Notes under the pieces: model-generated | The model's input: only the letters and a program-made list of their open reading frames with translations | What the model was told of the DNA's origin: nothing | Databases searched by the model: none | In this document: piece by piece, positions 1 through 9,111 of the stretch | Layout of the letters: each line of letters begins with the position of its first letter | How positions within the stretch are numbered: the first letter of the stretch is position 1 | NCBI GenBank assembly: GCA_023398495.1 | Contig: JAEWSG010000138.1 | Location: 1 to 64,000 of the forward strand | Source: Bacillota bacterium | GTDB taxonomy: Bacteria; Bacillota; Clostridia; Acetivibrionales; Acetivibrionaceae | Length of the DNA stretch: 64,000 bases | Direction of reading: 5' to 3' | Position numbers and translations under genes: made by a program

Positions 1-3000
1 TTACATCCTGCTTTCCTATAGGATATTTTTTGTGCATCCAGTTAATTCTGTTTATCACGGAATAATGCTCTATCATTGCTCCTTTTGGCTTTCCTGTAGA
101 GCCCGATGTATATATTACATATGCAAGGTTTCTTGATGAATTTATCTCATCAAGGTTTGAACTGTCACCACTATATAGCACATCATCTTCCAGGTCAAAA
201 ACAGTAACCTTGCAGGCAGCTTCGCCTTCCTCCTGCAACTGTTTGCCATAAGCCTCGTGCTTTGTCAGAAGTATACCTGCACCACTATCCTCTAGCATAA
301 ACTTAACCCTTTCGTCAGGATATTCCGGACTTATGGGAAGATAGGCACCTCCTGCCTTTAATACCGCCAGTATCCCTACCATCATTTCTATTGAGCGTTC
401 AAGCATTATTGCCACAATGCTGTCACCCTTTACACCTTGCTGTCTTAACACTCTGGCCAGTGAGTTTGCCCTTTTGTTCAGTTCACTGTAGGTTAGCTTC
501 TCATTTTTAAAGATTACCGCAACACTGTCAGGTATTTTTTCAACCTGCTCCTCAAATACACAGCTGATAGTCTTATCCATCGGATACTCACAGCTTGTGT
601 CATTAAAACCTGATAGTATCTGCTTTTTCTCTCCTTTTGTCAGCATATCTATTGCTGAAATTTCTAATTCAGGGTTTTCAACAACCTGTTTAAGGATAGT
701 TTCAAAATGCATTGCAAACCTCTCCATTGTTTCCCTCTTAAAAAGAGCTGTACAATATTCAAGGTTAAACTCAATACCCTCCTGATTTTCCCTGGCCTCA
801 AGGGTAATATCAAATTTTGCTGCTTTGTTGGTGACTTCATAATTTGTAAACCTTAAACCCTCGATATTGAATTCAGGTATTTCCATATTTTGAAGCACAA
901 ACATAGTGTCAAAAATCGGATTTCTGCTCATATCCCTTTTAACATTAAGCTTTTCCAAAAGCTGCTCAAACTGATAGTCTTGATTTTCAAATCCCTTTAA
1001 CACTTCTTTTCCTACTTCTTCAAGAAAACATTCAAAGGTTTTACTAGCTGTTGGAAAACTTCTGAAAGGAATTGTATTTACAAACATGCCTATAATGTTT
1101 TCCAAATCAGGGTGAGCCCTTCCTGCTACAGGAGAGCCAACAATAATGTCATCCTGACCTGAATATTTCGAAAGCAGAACACTGTATGCAGCCAAAAGGG
1201 TCGTAAAAAGACTTACACCTTTTGATAATGCCATCTTTTTAAGCTTGTCCTTAAAGTCCTTGTCAAAACCGAATCTTATCTTATCCCCCTCAAAACTTCT
1301 CACAGCAGGCCTTTGAAAATCCAAAGGCATGGACAGTACAGGAATTTCGCCGGAGAACTTCCTTAACCAGTATTCCTCCTCTTTCTTTGAGCTTTCTGTG
1401 ACTAAATTGTCGTTTTTCCATTGAGCATAATCCTTGTACTGCACACATAATTGCTGTAGTTTTTCTCCCCTAAATAAGCTATCAAATTCCTTTACCATAA
1501 TACCCATAGACGTTCCATCAGATATGATATGATGCATATCCAGCATCAAAACATGCTTCCTGCCAGATATCCTGACAAGTCCAACCCTTATCAGCGGTGC
1601 TTTTGACAAATCAAAGGGCTTTATGAACTTTTGGGCTAACTCATCTATTTTTTCCCTTACAACAGCTTTACTGTCTTCCGGTTCATTTATATATAGCATT
1701 TCTACTTTAAAATCCACCTGCTCATGTACTCTTTGAACAGGCTGCCCCTCTATCACTTCAAAGGAAGTACGAAGAATTTCGTGACGGCAAACCAAGGCCT
1801 TAAACACTTCTTCTACCTTTTGAACATCAAGAGAGCCTTCTATTATCATAGCTGCAGGAATGTTATAACTTGTTCCTGAACCCTCAATCCTATCTAAGGC
1901 ATATACTCTCTTCTGTGCCGAAGATACCACATAGTATGCAATTTTTCTCAAAGAGTTTGTACTTTCAACAAACTCCCCAGAAGATAATGCTCCGCTAGAT
2001 ACCGCTTCAGAATTACTAGTTTGATCAACGCTTCCGCTTAGGTATGTATTCATTTTTGCAGTCGGAATTGGCCTATATTGGCTTTTTTCCGCCCCATCCA
2101 CAAATTCTGCAAGTTCCCTTACAGTCGGAAAGCTATACAGGTCTTCTAAAGCAATTTGTATATTAAAATGTTTATGAATTTTTGAAACCAGTATTGAAGC
2201 CTTAAGAGAGTCGCCACCCTGTTCAAAAATATTGTCATCCCTTCCGATATTGTTAAAATGCAATACCTCACGGCAAATTGCGGCAAGTTTTTCTTCTGTG
2301 CCATTATATACCGTATCTTTAATATGGCTGGCGTCGTATTCATTTAAAAGCATTTCAAGCTCTTTAATTGATAAGTCATACTCACCCTTTTGATACATTT
2401 CTGCCATTTTGTATCTTTGAATCTTCCCACTTGTCGTTTTCGGTATTTCCCTAACCGGTATTATATGTGCAACCTCCAAACCTATCTTGCTATGTATATG
2501 CTTTTTCAAATCAACTGCCAATTCAACAAAATGTATAAGCTTCTTTTTGTACAAAACCAAAATTATTATGTCATCTTTTTGCGAAACAGTATTAAAAACT
2601 CCACAAGCAACCACTCTGCCAAGTTCAATACCTCTAACCTGCTCCGATACCCTTTCAATGTCATGTGCATAATAGTTCTGTCCGTTCACAAATATTACGT
2701 CCTTCGCCCTTCCTGTAACTATCAGCCTTCCGTTTCTCAAAAAACCAAGATCTCCGGTATTCAACCAGCCATCAGTTCTGATTGTATTTAATGTAGCTTC
2801 TTCGTTGTTATAATACCCTGAGGTCACATTTTCTCCCTTAATTTCGATATTGCCAACCTTATTTTCGCCCAATACACTTCCTGCCTCATCACTAATCCTC
2901 ACAGAACACCCCTTTACAGGGTATCCAAGATCTGCAAACTCCACCCAGTTTGTGTTATTAGTATCACTCACTTCTTTTATGCTGTCTCCAATAAATAGAA

Positions 3001-4042
3001 ATTCACGATCAAGCTTTATGGAGGCAAGCTCCTCATTAAGCGGTGGAAATGTTACTGCCAGACTTGCTTCGGCCATCCCAAATACATTGAACATTACATC
3101 GGATCTGAGGTCATGGTCTTTCATCTGATTTAAGAATTTTTTGCATAAATCCACTGATATAGGTTCAGCACCATTAATTATTAACCTTACACAGGAAAGA
3201 TCCCAATCGCCTGCCACTTCAGGATTGTAAAATTCGAGAAAATATTTGAAACCAAAATTTGGTGAGGATAGAAGATTAATTCTGTGCTCATGGGTCTTTT
3301 TTAACCATAGAACAGGATGACGGATAAATAGAGCCGTCGGCATAATATATTGGTTTACACCGGCTGCAAAAGGTGCGAGATGGAAGCCTATCAACCCCAT
3401 ATCATGAGTTAACGGCATCCAGCTAAGAGAGCTCTCATCTTTAGCTATAGCCGTACCCGAAATAATTCCGTCTATATTGGTTAGCAGGTTGTGATGAGTA
3501 AGAATTACCCCTTTAGGATCACCGGTTGAACCGGATGAAAATTGTATAAGTGCAATATCCTCACGTGAGGATTTATAAACAATACCAGTACCATGAGATT
3601 TCATAAGGTCTTCTACTGAAACTAATCTTTGTGTAATTTCTTCGGTTTTGTCCAGGCTCATACCATCATCTGCTGATTTTCTAAGAACTTTTGCCCCTTT
3701 ATTATCAGTCAAAAGATAAGGATTCCTCAATATCTCCAATATTTTGAATAACTTTTGTCTGTGTTCATGGTTGTTTCCAAGCGTTACAGGAACAGGAATT
3801 ATTCCTCCAAGTATACATGCCCAGAAACATAAAACAAAATCGTAATTATTCTCAATTTGAAAAACCAGCTCACTGCCTTGACAAATGCCTTTAGCCTGCA
3901 TATTGTACAAAACTTCCAGCGATTTTTCATACACTTCTTTATATGAGATGTATACCTCATCGTTTTCTCCCCCAATGAATATAATCCCCTTATTGTCATC
4001 TCTCTTTAAAATCAAATCAGTCAGATTATTATACAGTTCCAT
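1..4042 (-). CDS. FAAL-ACP-C-A hybrid lipopeptide synthetase (3' end outside window)
   Basis: A modular synthetase of which about 1,347 residues are visible. It should activate a fatty acid as acyl-AMP, load it onto its own carrier and condense it with an amino acid. Domains in order: fatty-acyl-AMP-ligase-type adenylating domain (about 1-560; FSSGSTG, then PLTHDMGLIG typical of FAALs, and TSGKIQR near its end); carrier domain with GGDSL (Ser near 612); condensation domain (about 650-1100) with intact HHIISDG (His 837-838); start of an amino-acid adenylation domain with YTSGSTGKPKG near 1310, cut by the window edge, so its specificity cannot be read. ATG at 4042 is preceded by a GGGGG ribosome site. 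It lies 79 bp after the inosose-synthase-like gene on the same strand, so the two are probably co-transcribed. The order FAAL-ACP-C is the usual lipoinitiation module. Product unknown. Confidence 0.93.
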   Translation of the reverse strand, partial: MELYNNLTDLILKRDDNKGIIFIGGENDEVYISYKEVYEKSLEVLYNMQAKGICQGSELVFQIENNYDFVLCFWACILGGIIPVPVTLGNNHEHRQKLFKILEILRNPYLLTDNKGAKVLRKSADDGMSLDKTEEITQRLVSVEDLMKSHGTGIVYKSSREDIALIQFSSGSTGDPKGVILTHHNLLTNIDGIISGTAIAKDESSLSWMPLTHDMGLIGFHLAPFAAGVNQYIMPTALFIRHPVLWLKKTHEHRINLLSSPNFGFKYFLEFYNPEVAGDWDLSCVRLIINGAEPISVDLCKKFLNQMKDHDLRSDVMFNVFGMAEASLAVTFPPLNEELASIKLDREFLFIGDSIKEVSDTNNTNWVEFADLGYPVKGCSVRISDEAGSVLGENKVGNIEIKGENVTSGYYNNEEATLNTIRTDGWLNTGDLGFLRNGRLIVTGRAKDVIFVNGQNYYAHDIERVSEQVRGIELGRVVACGVFNTVSQKDDIIILVLYKKKLIHFVELAVDLKKHIHSKIGLEVAHIIPVREIPKTTSGKIQRYKMAEMYQKGEYDLSIKELEMLLNEYDASHIKDTVYNGTEEKLAAICREVLHFNNIGRDDNIFEQGGDSLKASILVSKIHKHFNIQIALEDLYSFPTVRELAEFVDGAEKSQYRPIPTAKMNTYLSGSVDQTSNSEAVSSGALSSGEFVESTNSLRKIAYYVVSSAQKRVYALDRIEGSGTSYNIPAAMIIEGSLDVQKVEEVFKALVCRHEILRTSFEVIEGQPVQRVHEQVDFKVEMLYINEPEDSKAVVREKIDELAQKFIKPFDLSKAPLIRVGLVRISGRKHVLMLDMHHIISDGTSMGIMVKEFDSLFRGEKLQQLCVQYKDYAQWKNDNLVTESSKKEEEYWLRKFSGEIPVLSMPLDFQRPAVRSFEGDKIRFGFDKDFKDKLKKMALSKGVSLFTTLLAAYSVLLSKYSGQDDIIVGSPVAGRAHPDLENIIGMFVNTIPFRSFPTASKTFECFLEEVGKEVLKGFENQDYQFEQLLEKLNVKRDMSRNPIFDTMFVLQNMEIPEFNIEGLRFTNYEVTNKAAKFDITLEARENQEGIEFNLEYCTALFKRETMERFAMHFETILKQVVENPELEISAIDMLTKGEKKQILSGFNDTSCEYPMDKTISCVFEEQVEKIPDSVAVIFKNEKLTYSELNKRANSLARVLRQQGVKGDSIVAIMLERSIEMMVGILAVLKAGGAYLPISPEYPDERVKFMLEDSGAGILLTKHEAYGKQLQEEGEAACKVTVFDLEDDVLYSGDSSNLDEINSSRNLAYVIYTSGSTGKPKGAMIEHYSVINRINWMHKKYPIGKQDV

Positions 4043-4121
4043 TGGCCTACATCCCCCAAATATATTCGCCCTTTCTGCCACAAGCCCCAAATCTCTACAA
4101 ACACTTTTTTGTTACGAGGCA

Positions 4122-5270
4122 CTAACATGTGACTATTTTTTTGAAAGTGCGTATTCTATCAGATACTTTCTTTATGCTCTTCTCAAAAACAGGTTTTGTA
4201 ACAAGTTTTATATAATTGGTGTTCTCTCCGCAGCACTTCCCTAGTGATTTTAGCAGAACCATAGGAACAACATCGTCATTTTCAGGTATGTAGCCACGTT
4301 TATTATCATGCCTCATAACATTCCATATCTCATCTATTGTATAAGCTTCCATGCTATTAAGAAGGTTTATTATGCCAATTCTTTCTAACAATCTATAATG
4401 AATATCCACTTCGTTTTTCTTAAGATAACCCAATTCATGGCTTATCTCACTTTCAACCATTAAGCCGAACGCAACTCCTTCTCCATGCTTTATTCCACCC
4501 TTTGAAAGGAATTCAACAGCATGTCCGACTGTATGTCCATATTCAAACACAAGAGCTTCTTTCTTCTCATACATGTCCCTCATTAAAAGGCTGCACTTAG
4601 CTTTAATTGACAAATCCAGGAACAGATTAAACTCTTCATAGGTATATTCGACCCTATCATTGAGTAATTCGTATAATTCAGGTATTTGTTGAGGAATAAC
4701 CGAGACAAGGTTTTTTACCAATTCAGCCAGACCTGCATTATAATCACGTTTTGAAAGTGTCAAAATACTTGTATAATCTGTAAAAACCATTTCGGGTTTA
4801 TAAAACATCCCTAAAAGGTTTTTGCCAAGGCTAGTATTCACTGCCTGCTTTAAGGACAATACAGAGTCTGTTGCTGCCATCACCGTAGTAGGGATATGGA
4901 TAAGCTTTATCCCTCTGTAGAGTAACCCTGCCACCAGCCCTGCAATATTGCCAAGAACTCCCCCGCCAACTGCAACTATGCAGGATTTTCTGTTAATACC
5001 AAGCTCCAATAGTCGCTCTGAGATTAATTTAACTTCATCAACACTTTTACTCTTTTCACTGACTTTTACACTTACAAGCTCACAACTTATTTCTTCTTGT
5101 ACCAGCTTCTTTAATTTGGTTACATAATCTAAATTCAGTGCATCGTCAAATACTACGAAAGCGGAGTTAATTCCAGTCTGTTTCAACTTTTTAATAAAGT
5201 CTTCGGTATTGTCAGAAAGATAGTACGGATATTCCAACTCCCCTATTTTTATTTGGTATTCATAAAGCAT
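4122..5270 (-). CDS. 2-deoxy-scyllo-inosose synthase-like sugar phosphate cyclase
   Basis: A 382-residue member of the dehydroquinate-synthase superfamily. The sequence shows the NAD-binding VAVGGGVLGN near residue 100, IPTTVMAATDSVLS, GKNLLGMFYKP, AELVKN, the metal-site EYGHTVGHA near 245, and HDNKRGYIP. From memory these blocks match BtrC of butirosin synthesis (SDSVLS-KQAVN-GKNL, HDNKRGYI) more closely than AroB, so cyclisation of glucose-6-phosphate to 2-deoxy-scyllo-inosose is the best guess. AroB-like or epi-valiolone synthase activity is not excluded. It is the first gene of a unit that continues into a FAAL-NRPS, which points to a secondary-metabolite role, not the shikimate pathway. 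The start is supported by GGAAGGAAA just upstream. The aminotransferase and dehydrogenase needed for an aminocyclitol are not visible here and may lie left of the window. Confidence 0.8.
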   Translation of the reverse strand: MLYEYQIKIGELEYPYYLSDNTEDFIKKLKQTGINSAFVVFDDALNLDYVTKLKKLVQEEISCELVSVKVSEKSKSVDEVKLISERLLELGINRKSCIVAVGGGVLGNIAGLVAGLLYRGIKLIHIPTTVMAATDSVLSLKQAVNTSLGKNLLGMFYKPEMVFTDYTSILTLSKRDYNAGLAELVKNLVSVIPQQIPELYELLNDRVEYTYEEFNLFLDLSIKAKCSLLMRDMYEKKEALVFEYGHTVGHAVEFLSKGGIKHGEGVAFGLMVESEISHELGYLKKNEVDIHYRLLERIGIINLLNSMEAYTIDEIWNVMRHDNKRGYIPENDDVVPMVLLKSLGKCCGENTNYIKLVTKPVFEKSIKKVSDRIRTFKKIVTC

Positions 5271-5744
5271 AGCATTTCCTTCCTTCGTAAATTGTTTGTT
5301 ATACGGTCAGGCAACTAAAGCTTTTAAATCCTTAGAGATAAATATATGATTCACCCGGCTTATTTGTTTGCAAACAACCAGGTTGCATAGGCGAGCAGTA
5401 AAATAATCCAGATAATCCGGCCCGACAATTAAATTTATCTACTTTTACAATTTGATTTCTATAACATAATTATAAGGGGTTATTAATACAATGAATGGAA
5501 TAGAACTTGAATATTAAATGAATTTTTAATGAACAAAAACTGAATTTACAGCAAATTCCTTTTTAACTTTTCAACAGAATATTTTTTATAAAATAGTAAT
5601 CATACAGATCTTTTTTATAGGTTTGATATAATATGATATTGTAGCTATTTCGATCGGTATTTGCAATCCAAATATCAAATACAAACATTTCTATAAGTTA
5701 TTTCTATTCCCGTTACACTTACAGGCTGCATTTTATACCACCTC
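5271..5744. other. intergenic region upstream of the inosose-synthase/NRPS unit
   Basis: 474 bp with no convincing ORF. It must contain the promoter of the 5270-to-1 unit and the 3' end of the fic transcript. A 7-bp inverted repeat (GTATTTG/CAAATAC, 12-base spacer) lies at 5657-5682. I found a TATAAT near 5480 on the minus strand but no good -35, so I do not call a promoter. No strong intrinsic terminator is visible. Confidence 0.4.
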
Positions 5745-6815
5745 TCATTGCCCGTATTTAACCAAATCATACAGTCTTTTATTTTGATAAATCCGCTCCT
5801 TACCTATTTTTTCAGAAGTAAGAAAACCCTCTTTTTCAAGAGAAGATAGATAGTTCACCGCAGTCTTTCTTGTTACAGATAAGCCATTTTCAATATAGAC
5901 AGTTTTTGTATAAAACTCACAAAACAGCAAATCAATTAATTCTTTTGAATATATTTTCGGTAGTTTTTCCTTAATCTCTACACTCATGGTTTCAACTTCG
6001 GTATTAATTCTTTTTACCAATCTCAATGTCTCTTCTGCTGTTTCTTCAATACCTGTGAGAATATAGACAATCCATTCTTCCCAATTCTCATGGGTTCGGA
6101 TTTCCTGAAGAAGTCTGTAATATGATGATTTGTTCCTGATTATATAGCTACTCAAATAAAGTATAGGACTATCAAGCAATTCCTTCAATACCAAGTAAAG
6201 AACATTTATGATTCTGCCTGTCCTTCCATTTCCATCATAAAATGGATGAATGCTTTCGAATTGATAATGGATGACTGCCAACTTTATCAATGGGTCAACA
6301 TCATTATAATCTTCATTGATGTATTTTTCGAGATTGCTCAAAAGCTCTCTGATTTCAGCTTCACCCGCAGGGGGAGTATAAACAGTTTCACCTGTTCTTT
6401 CATTACGAAGTACAGTACCGGGTAATTTTCTTATTCCTGCACGATTCTTTTCAATAATGCCTTGAATCTCAACAATCATATTTGTTGTAAGCATTTCACG
6501 AGCCTTAACCAACTCATACCCTTGCCATAAAGCAGTCCTGTAGCTGACAACCTCTTTTGCAGCAGGACTTGCTCCGCTGGCATCACTCATTGCTTTATAT
6601 AGGTCATCATGAGTTGTTATAATGTTTTCAATTGCAGAGCTATCCTTAGCTTCATTAATCATGACCGCATTTATTAAAATATGTTTATTCGGAATCGTAT
6701 CTGCATAACCTTTCAGTTCAGCCAATGCACGATTGGTTCTTGCCAGCTGTTTTAGCACTACTTTCGTTTCCAATTCAGCATTCGGTGGCAACATAGGTAA
6801 TTTTTGCTCACTCAT
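5745..6815 (-). CDS. Fic family protein with C-terminal winged helix
   Basis: About 356 residues. The Fic core carries HPFYDGNGRTGR near residue 188, an intact catalytic loop for AMP transfer (or another nucleotide or phosphocholine transfer) onto a hydroxyl side chain. Near residue 60, SSAIEN fits the (S/T)xxxE(G/N) inhibitory helix, so this is a class II, self-inhibited Fic. The C-terminal about 70 residues (SVTRKTAVNYLSSLEKEGFL) read as a winged helix-turn-helix. The start is ATG at 6815: GGAGGTG lies 8 bases upstream, whereas the ATG at 6830 overlaps that ribosome site. The gene stands alone behind a near-consensus promoter that overlaps a 27-bp inverted repeat, which suggests self-repression through the winged helix. 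Target protein unknown. Confidence 0.92.
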   Translation of the reverse strand: MSEQKLPMLPPNAELETKVVLKQLARTNRALAELKGYADTIPNKHILINAVMINEAKDSSAIENIITTHDDLYKAMSDASGASPAAKEVVSYRTALWQGYELVKAREMLTTNMIVEIQGIIEKNRAGIRKLPGTVLRNERTGETVYTPPAGEAEIRELLSNLEKYINEDYNDVDPLIKLAVIHYQFESIHPFYDGNGRTGRIINVLYLVLKELLDSPILYLSSYIIRNKSSYYRLLQEIRTHENWEEWIVYILTGIEETAEETLRLVKRINTEVETMSVEIKEKLPKIYSKELIDLLFCEFYTKTVYIENGLSVTRKTAVNYLSSLEKEGFLTSEKIGKERIYQNKRLYDLVKYGQ

Positions 6816-6839
6816 TGCATACACCTCCATTACATAGGT

Positions 6840-6868
6840 ATTATATCGCTATTTTTTACCTACGTCAA
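6840..6868 (-). promoter_or_regulatory. sigma-A promoter of fic
   Basis: On the minus strand TTGACG (6863-6868), a 17-bp spacer and a perfect TATAAT (6840-6845), about 25 bp before the start codon. The -35 box lies inside the first 27-bp inverted repeat, so a protein bound there would block it. Confidence 0.75.
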
Positions 6869-6882
6869 TTTAATATAGGTAA
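6856..6882. promoter_or_regulatory. fic operator candidate 1
   Basis: Inverted repeat TTACCTA-N13-TAGGTAA, 27 bp, covering the -35 box of the fic promoter. It has the same arm length and spacing as the second site at 6897-6923. A further half site (ATACCTA on the minus strand) lies at the -10/start region. Inferred to be bound by the Fic winged helix or another dimeric repressor. Confidence 0.55.
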
Positions 6883-6896
6883 TTTTTCTAATAATT

Positions 6897-6923
6897 TTAC
6901 CCACATTAAAATCATATGGGTAG
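6897..6923. promoter_or_regulatory. fic operator candidate 2
   Basis: Inverted repeat TTACCCA-N13-TGGGTAG (one arm-end mismatch), 27 bp, starting 41 bp from the first site, i.e. close to four helical turns, so both would face the same side of the DNA. The rest of 6924-7162 shows no gene or clear signal. Confidence 0.5.
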
Positions 6924-7162
6924 TTTTTTTGAATTTCTTCTTTATAGATGGCAAAAAGAAAATATTCGTTCAAATCCTCATCATTACTGCATTTAGCTGC
7001 AATTGGTTCTGAATCACATCCAAAGTAAATAACCATCATTGAGTTATCAGGTGGATAAGCTACCCTAACTGAATTAAGAATTTGGTTGCCATTCTTTTTT
7101 AATACTTATTCAACCTTCCCACTTTAATTAGCAAACTTATGAAGAAATCCAATATGAATATG

Positions 7163-8353
7163 TTACTTCATAATTAAAAAAGTATTATCTCCGCCTTCCT
7201 CTATTAAAACTATGCTGTCACCATTAACTCTGTATTTCCAGAAGTAGTAAAGAATAGATCCTTCAGAATTTTTACCCCTCAGATATTCAGCACTCCAATA
7301 CTGCGTCAAGGTAACTATATAATTTCCGCTTTCATCTATTTGCAACCGGGTTTCAAGTTGAGCAGGGATTCTCATACCCGGTGCCTTACCACCTGCAAAG
7401 AATTCACCTTGCACCTTACCTGGAATTTCGGGAAAATCCGTCTCCGGGTGCTCCTCCAATGCCAGTTTTATTGCCGTTCTCTCAGCACTTATAGCATAGC
7501 CTATACTCTGTAATACTTCACCAGTGCTGGCATCCACAAGTATATGAGTGTTTCCCTGAATAACTTTTGCTTCATTTTTTTCTTTTGCAGTATTGAATAC
7601 AGGTTTACTGTGGACTGTAATATTTATTCCATACAAAGATACAACCCATACGGGGTAATCCTTTAGCACCACGCTGGACCCTGCTATTTGAGCATATTTC
7701 TTTTTAGTAAGTTTAACAAGCACTGCTTTCACCGCTTCAGGATAATCGTCGCGATCTGTGCCATTAAATTTTAATGCTTCTTTAGCAGCGGTTGCTTTAT
7801 CAATATATCCCTTAGCATCCAATTTCTCAAACAAATATTCATCGGTTGGGAAATGAGGATTATTGATTAAATCCTCTATTAACTCATCGGAAATTAAATC
7901 AACCGTAACTATTTGCTTTATGCTGTCAGTATGGAGAGTTTTTTGGGACTCATTTATAGCATCTCCAGTATCGGTGGTAAGCGGAACGTTGTCAGAGATA
8001 ATTTCATGTTGTATGTAAAATCTGTAAAGACCTATTAAAAGGAAGCTAAAGATAGCTAAAGCCAGAACAGGTTTTAAGAAAGGCTTTATTTTAAAGGCAA
8101 TAGCAAAAATAGAAATTGCAAGCTTCCTTTTTGCATATCTGTCCTTATCTATAACACCAACTGATTTATCTACAACAGTCGTACTAAAAGACAGGTCTTG
8201 AGACAAGTAATCATCGGTAAAAGAAAGCAGTGAATAAATTTGGTTGCACTTTTTGCAAAGGGTAATATGTTTTTTAATCTCCTCCTGAACTTCCTGAGAA
8301 AATATACCTTCCGAAAACTTAACAATATCTTCGTAGCTATATTTACAATTCAT
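7163..8353 (-). CDS. anti-sigma factor, zinc-finger type, membrane bound
   Basis: 396 residues. The N-terminus (1-50) has the zf-HC2/ZAS motif H-x3-C-x2-C (HITLCKKC), the anti-sigma domain that sequesters ECF sigma factors. A hydrophobic stretch about 80-110 is the single membrane segment. The outer part (about 120-396) is a soluble domain with PepSY-like character (DASTGEVLQSIGYAIS, then KLALEEHP) that probably senses a cell-envelope signal. Its start overlaps the sigma-factor stop codon (AAATGA), so the two are translationally coupled, with GGGGGTG upstream. The signal is not readable from sequence. Confidence 0.85.
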   Translation of the reverse strand: MNCKYSYEDIVKFSEGIFSQEVQEEIKKHITLCKKCNQIYSLLSFTDDYLSQDLSFSTTVVDKSVGVIDKDRYAKRKLAISIFAIAFKIKPFLKPVLALAIFSFLLIGLYRFYIQHEIISDNVPLTTDTGDAINESQKTLHTDSIKQIVTVDLISDELIEDLINNPHFPTDEYLFEKLDAKGYIDKATAAKEALKFNGTDRDDYPEAVKAVLVKLTKKKYAQIAGSSVVLKDYPVWVVSLYGINITVHSKPVFNTAKEKNEAKVIQGNTHILVDASTGEVLQSIGYAISAERTAIKLALEEHPETDFPEIPGKVQGEFFAGGKAPGMRIPAQLETRLQIDESGNYIVTLTQYWSAEYLRGKNSEGSILYYFWKYRVNGDSIVLIEEGGDNTFLIMK

Positions 8354-8925
8354 TTTGCTTCACCCCCTGTTTTTTCAAAAAACTCTCTTATCAAAATTTG
8401 CTTTGCCCGCATTACCTTTATTCTTGCGTTGCCGGGTGTAATTTTTAGCATTTTCCCTATTTCTTCATAGCTAAAACCCTGTATATGCTTTAGTATAAGT
8501 GCTGTCTTCTGGTCAAATTTCAGACTGTCTATAATCTTTATGATTTCTTCACTATTTTCTTTAACAACCATTGCGTATTCAGGATTATCAACCAGGCTTC
8601 GGGGAAACTCCCTTAACACATCATGGTAATCAACTGTCACAATTTTGTTTCTTTTATTACATGTACTCTTACAAATATTTATTGCTATTGTATATATCCA
8701 TGTTGAGAAGCTCCAACGGCTGTTATACCGGTACAAATTGTTGTACACTTTCACAAAGACCTCCTGTGCGATATCCTCAGCGTCTTCCTTAGATAAGGTC
8801 ATTCTAAAAAGAAAATTCAGTATACGGTCTCTATAATTAATTACAAGAGTTTCAAAGGAATCAACATCTCCATCTAAAATTCTATCAACCAATATTTTGT
8901 CTTTATCCAATCGATATTCCACCAC
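8350..8925 (-). CDS. ECF RNA polymerase sigma factor
   Basis: 191 residues with sigma region 2 (NYRDRILNFLFRMTLSKEDA, then EDIAQEVFVKVYNNL) and region 4 (LILKHIQGFSYEEIGKMLKI with TPGNARIKVMRAK), the complete ECF layout. The listed start is a GTG directly against GGGG. A TTG at 8910 (giving DKDKILVDRIL), 8 bases after the GGGGTGGTGG box, is as likely or better. Followed by its cognate anti-sigma with a 4-bp overlap. It probably drives its own promoter in the 8940-9000 region. Confidence 0.92.
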   Translation of the reverse strand: MVEYRLDKDKILVDRILDGDVDSFETLVINYRDRILNFLFRMTLSKEDAEDIAQEVFVKVYNNLYRYNSRWSFSTWIYTIAINICKSTCNKRNKIVTVDYHDVLREFPRSLVDNPEYAMVVKENSEEIIKIIDSLKFDQKTALILKHIQGFSYEEIGKMLKITPGNARIKVMRAKQILIREFFEKTGGEAK

Positions 8926-8982
8926 CCCTGTAAAAAATGAATGAATACTGTATAGACATATAGTTATACTATAAAAAGTAAT

Positions 8983-8993
8983 GGAATGTTACA
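8983..8993 (-). promoter_or_regulatory. possible ECF-type -35 element of the sigma operon
   Basis: TGTAACATTCC on the minus strand resembles the AAC-core -35 boxes of autoregulated ECF promoters, about 60-70 bp before the sigma start. The -10 is not clear. Confidence 0.3.
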
Positions 8994-9111
8994 CTAGAAT
9001 TATAATAAAGAATTGTATTAAAAACTTTATGAATGAAGTTCGTATGGAAAAGAGAGCTGCTTAAATCTGACAATGCTTTATGAATACAAAGAAAAAACGG
9101 CTTATCTTCTC

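Noticed and set aside
5380..5440. Possible riboswitch in the leader of the inosose-synthase gene
   Set aside because: Some GC-rich complementarity (GGCCGG, CCGGGT) is present, but no known aptamer core (c-di-GMP, SAM, TPP) could be matched.
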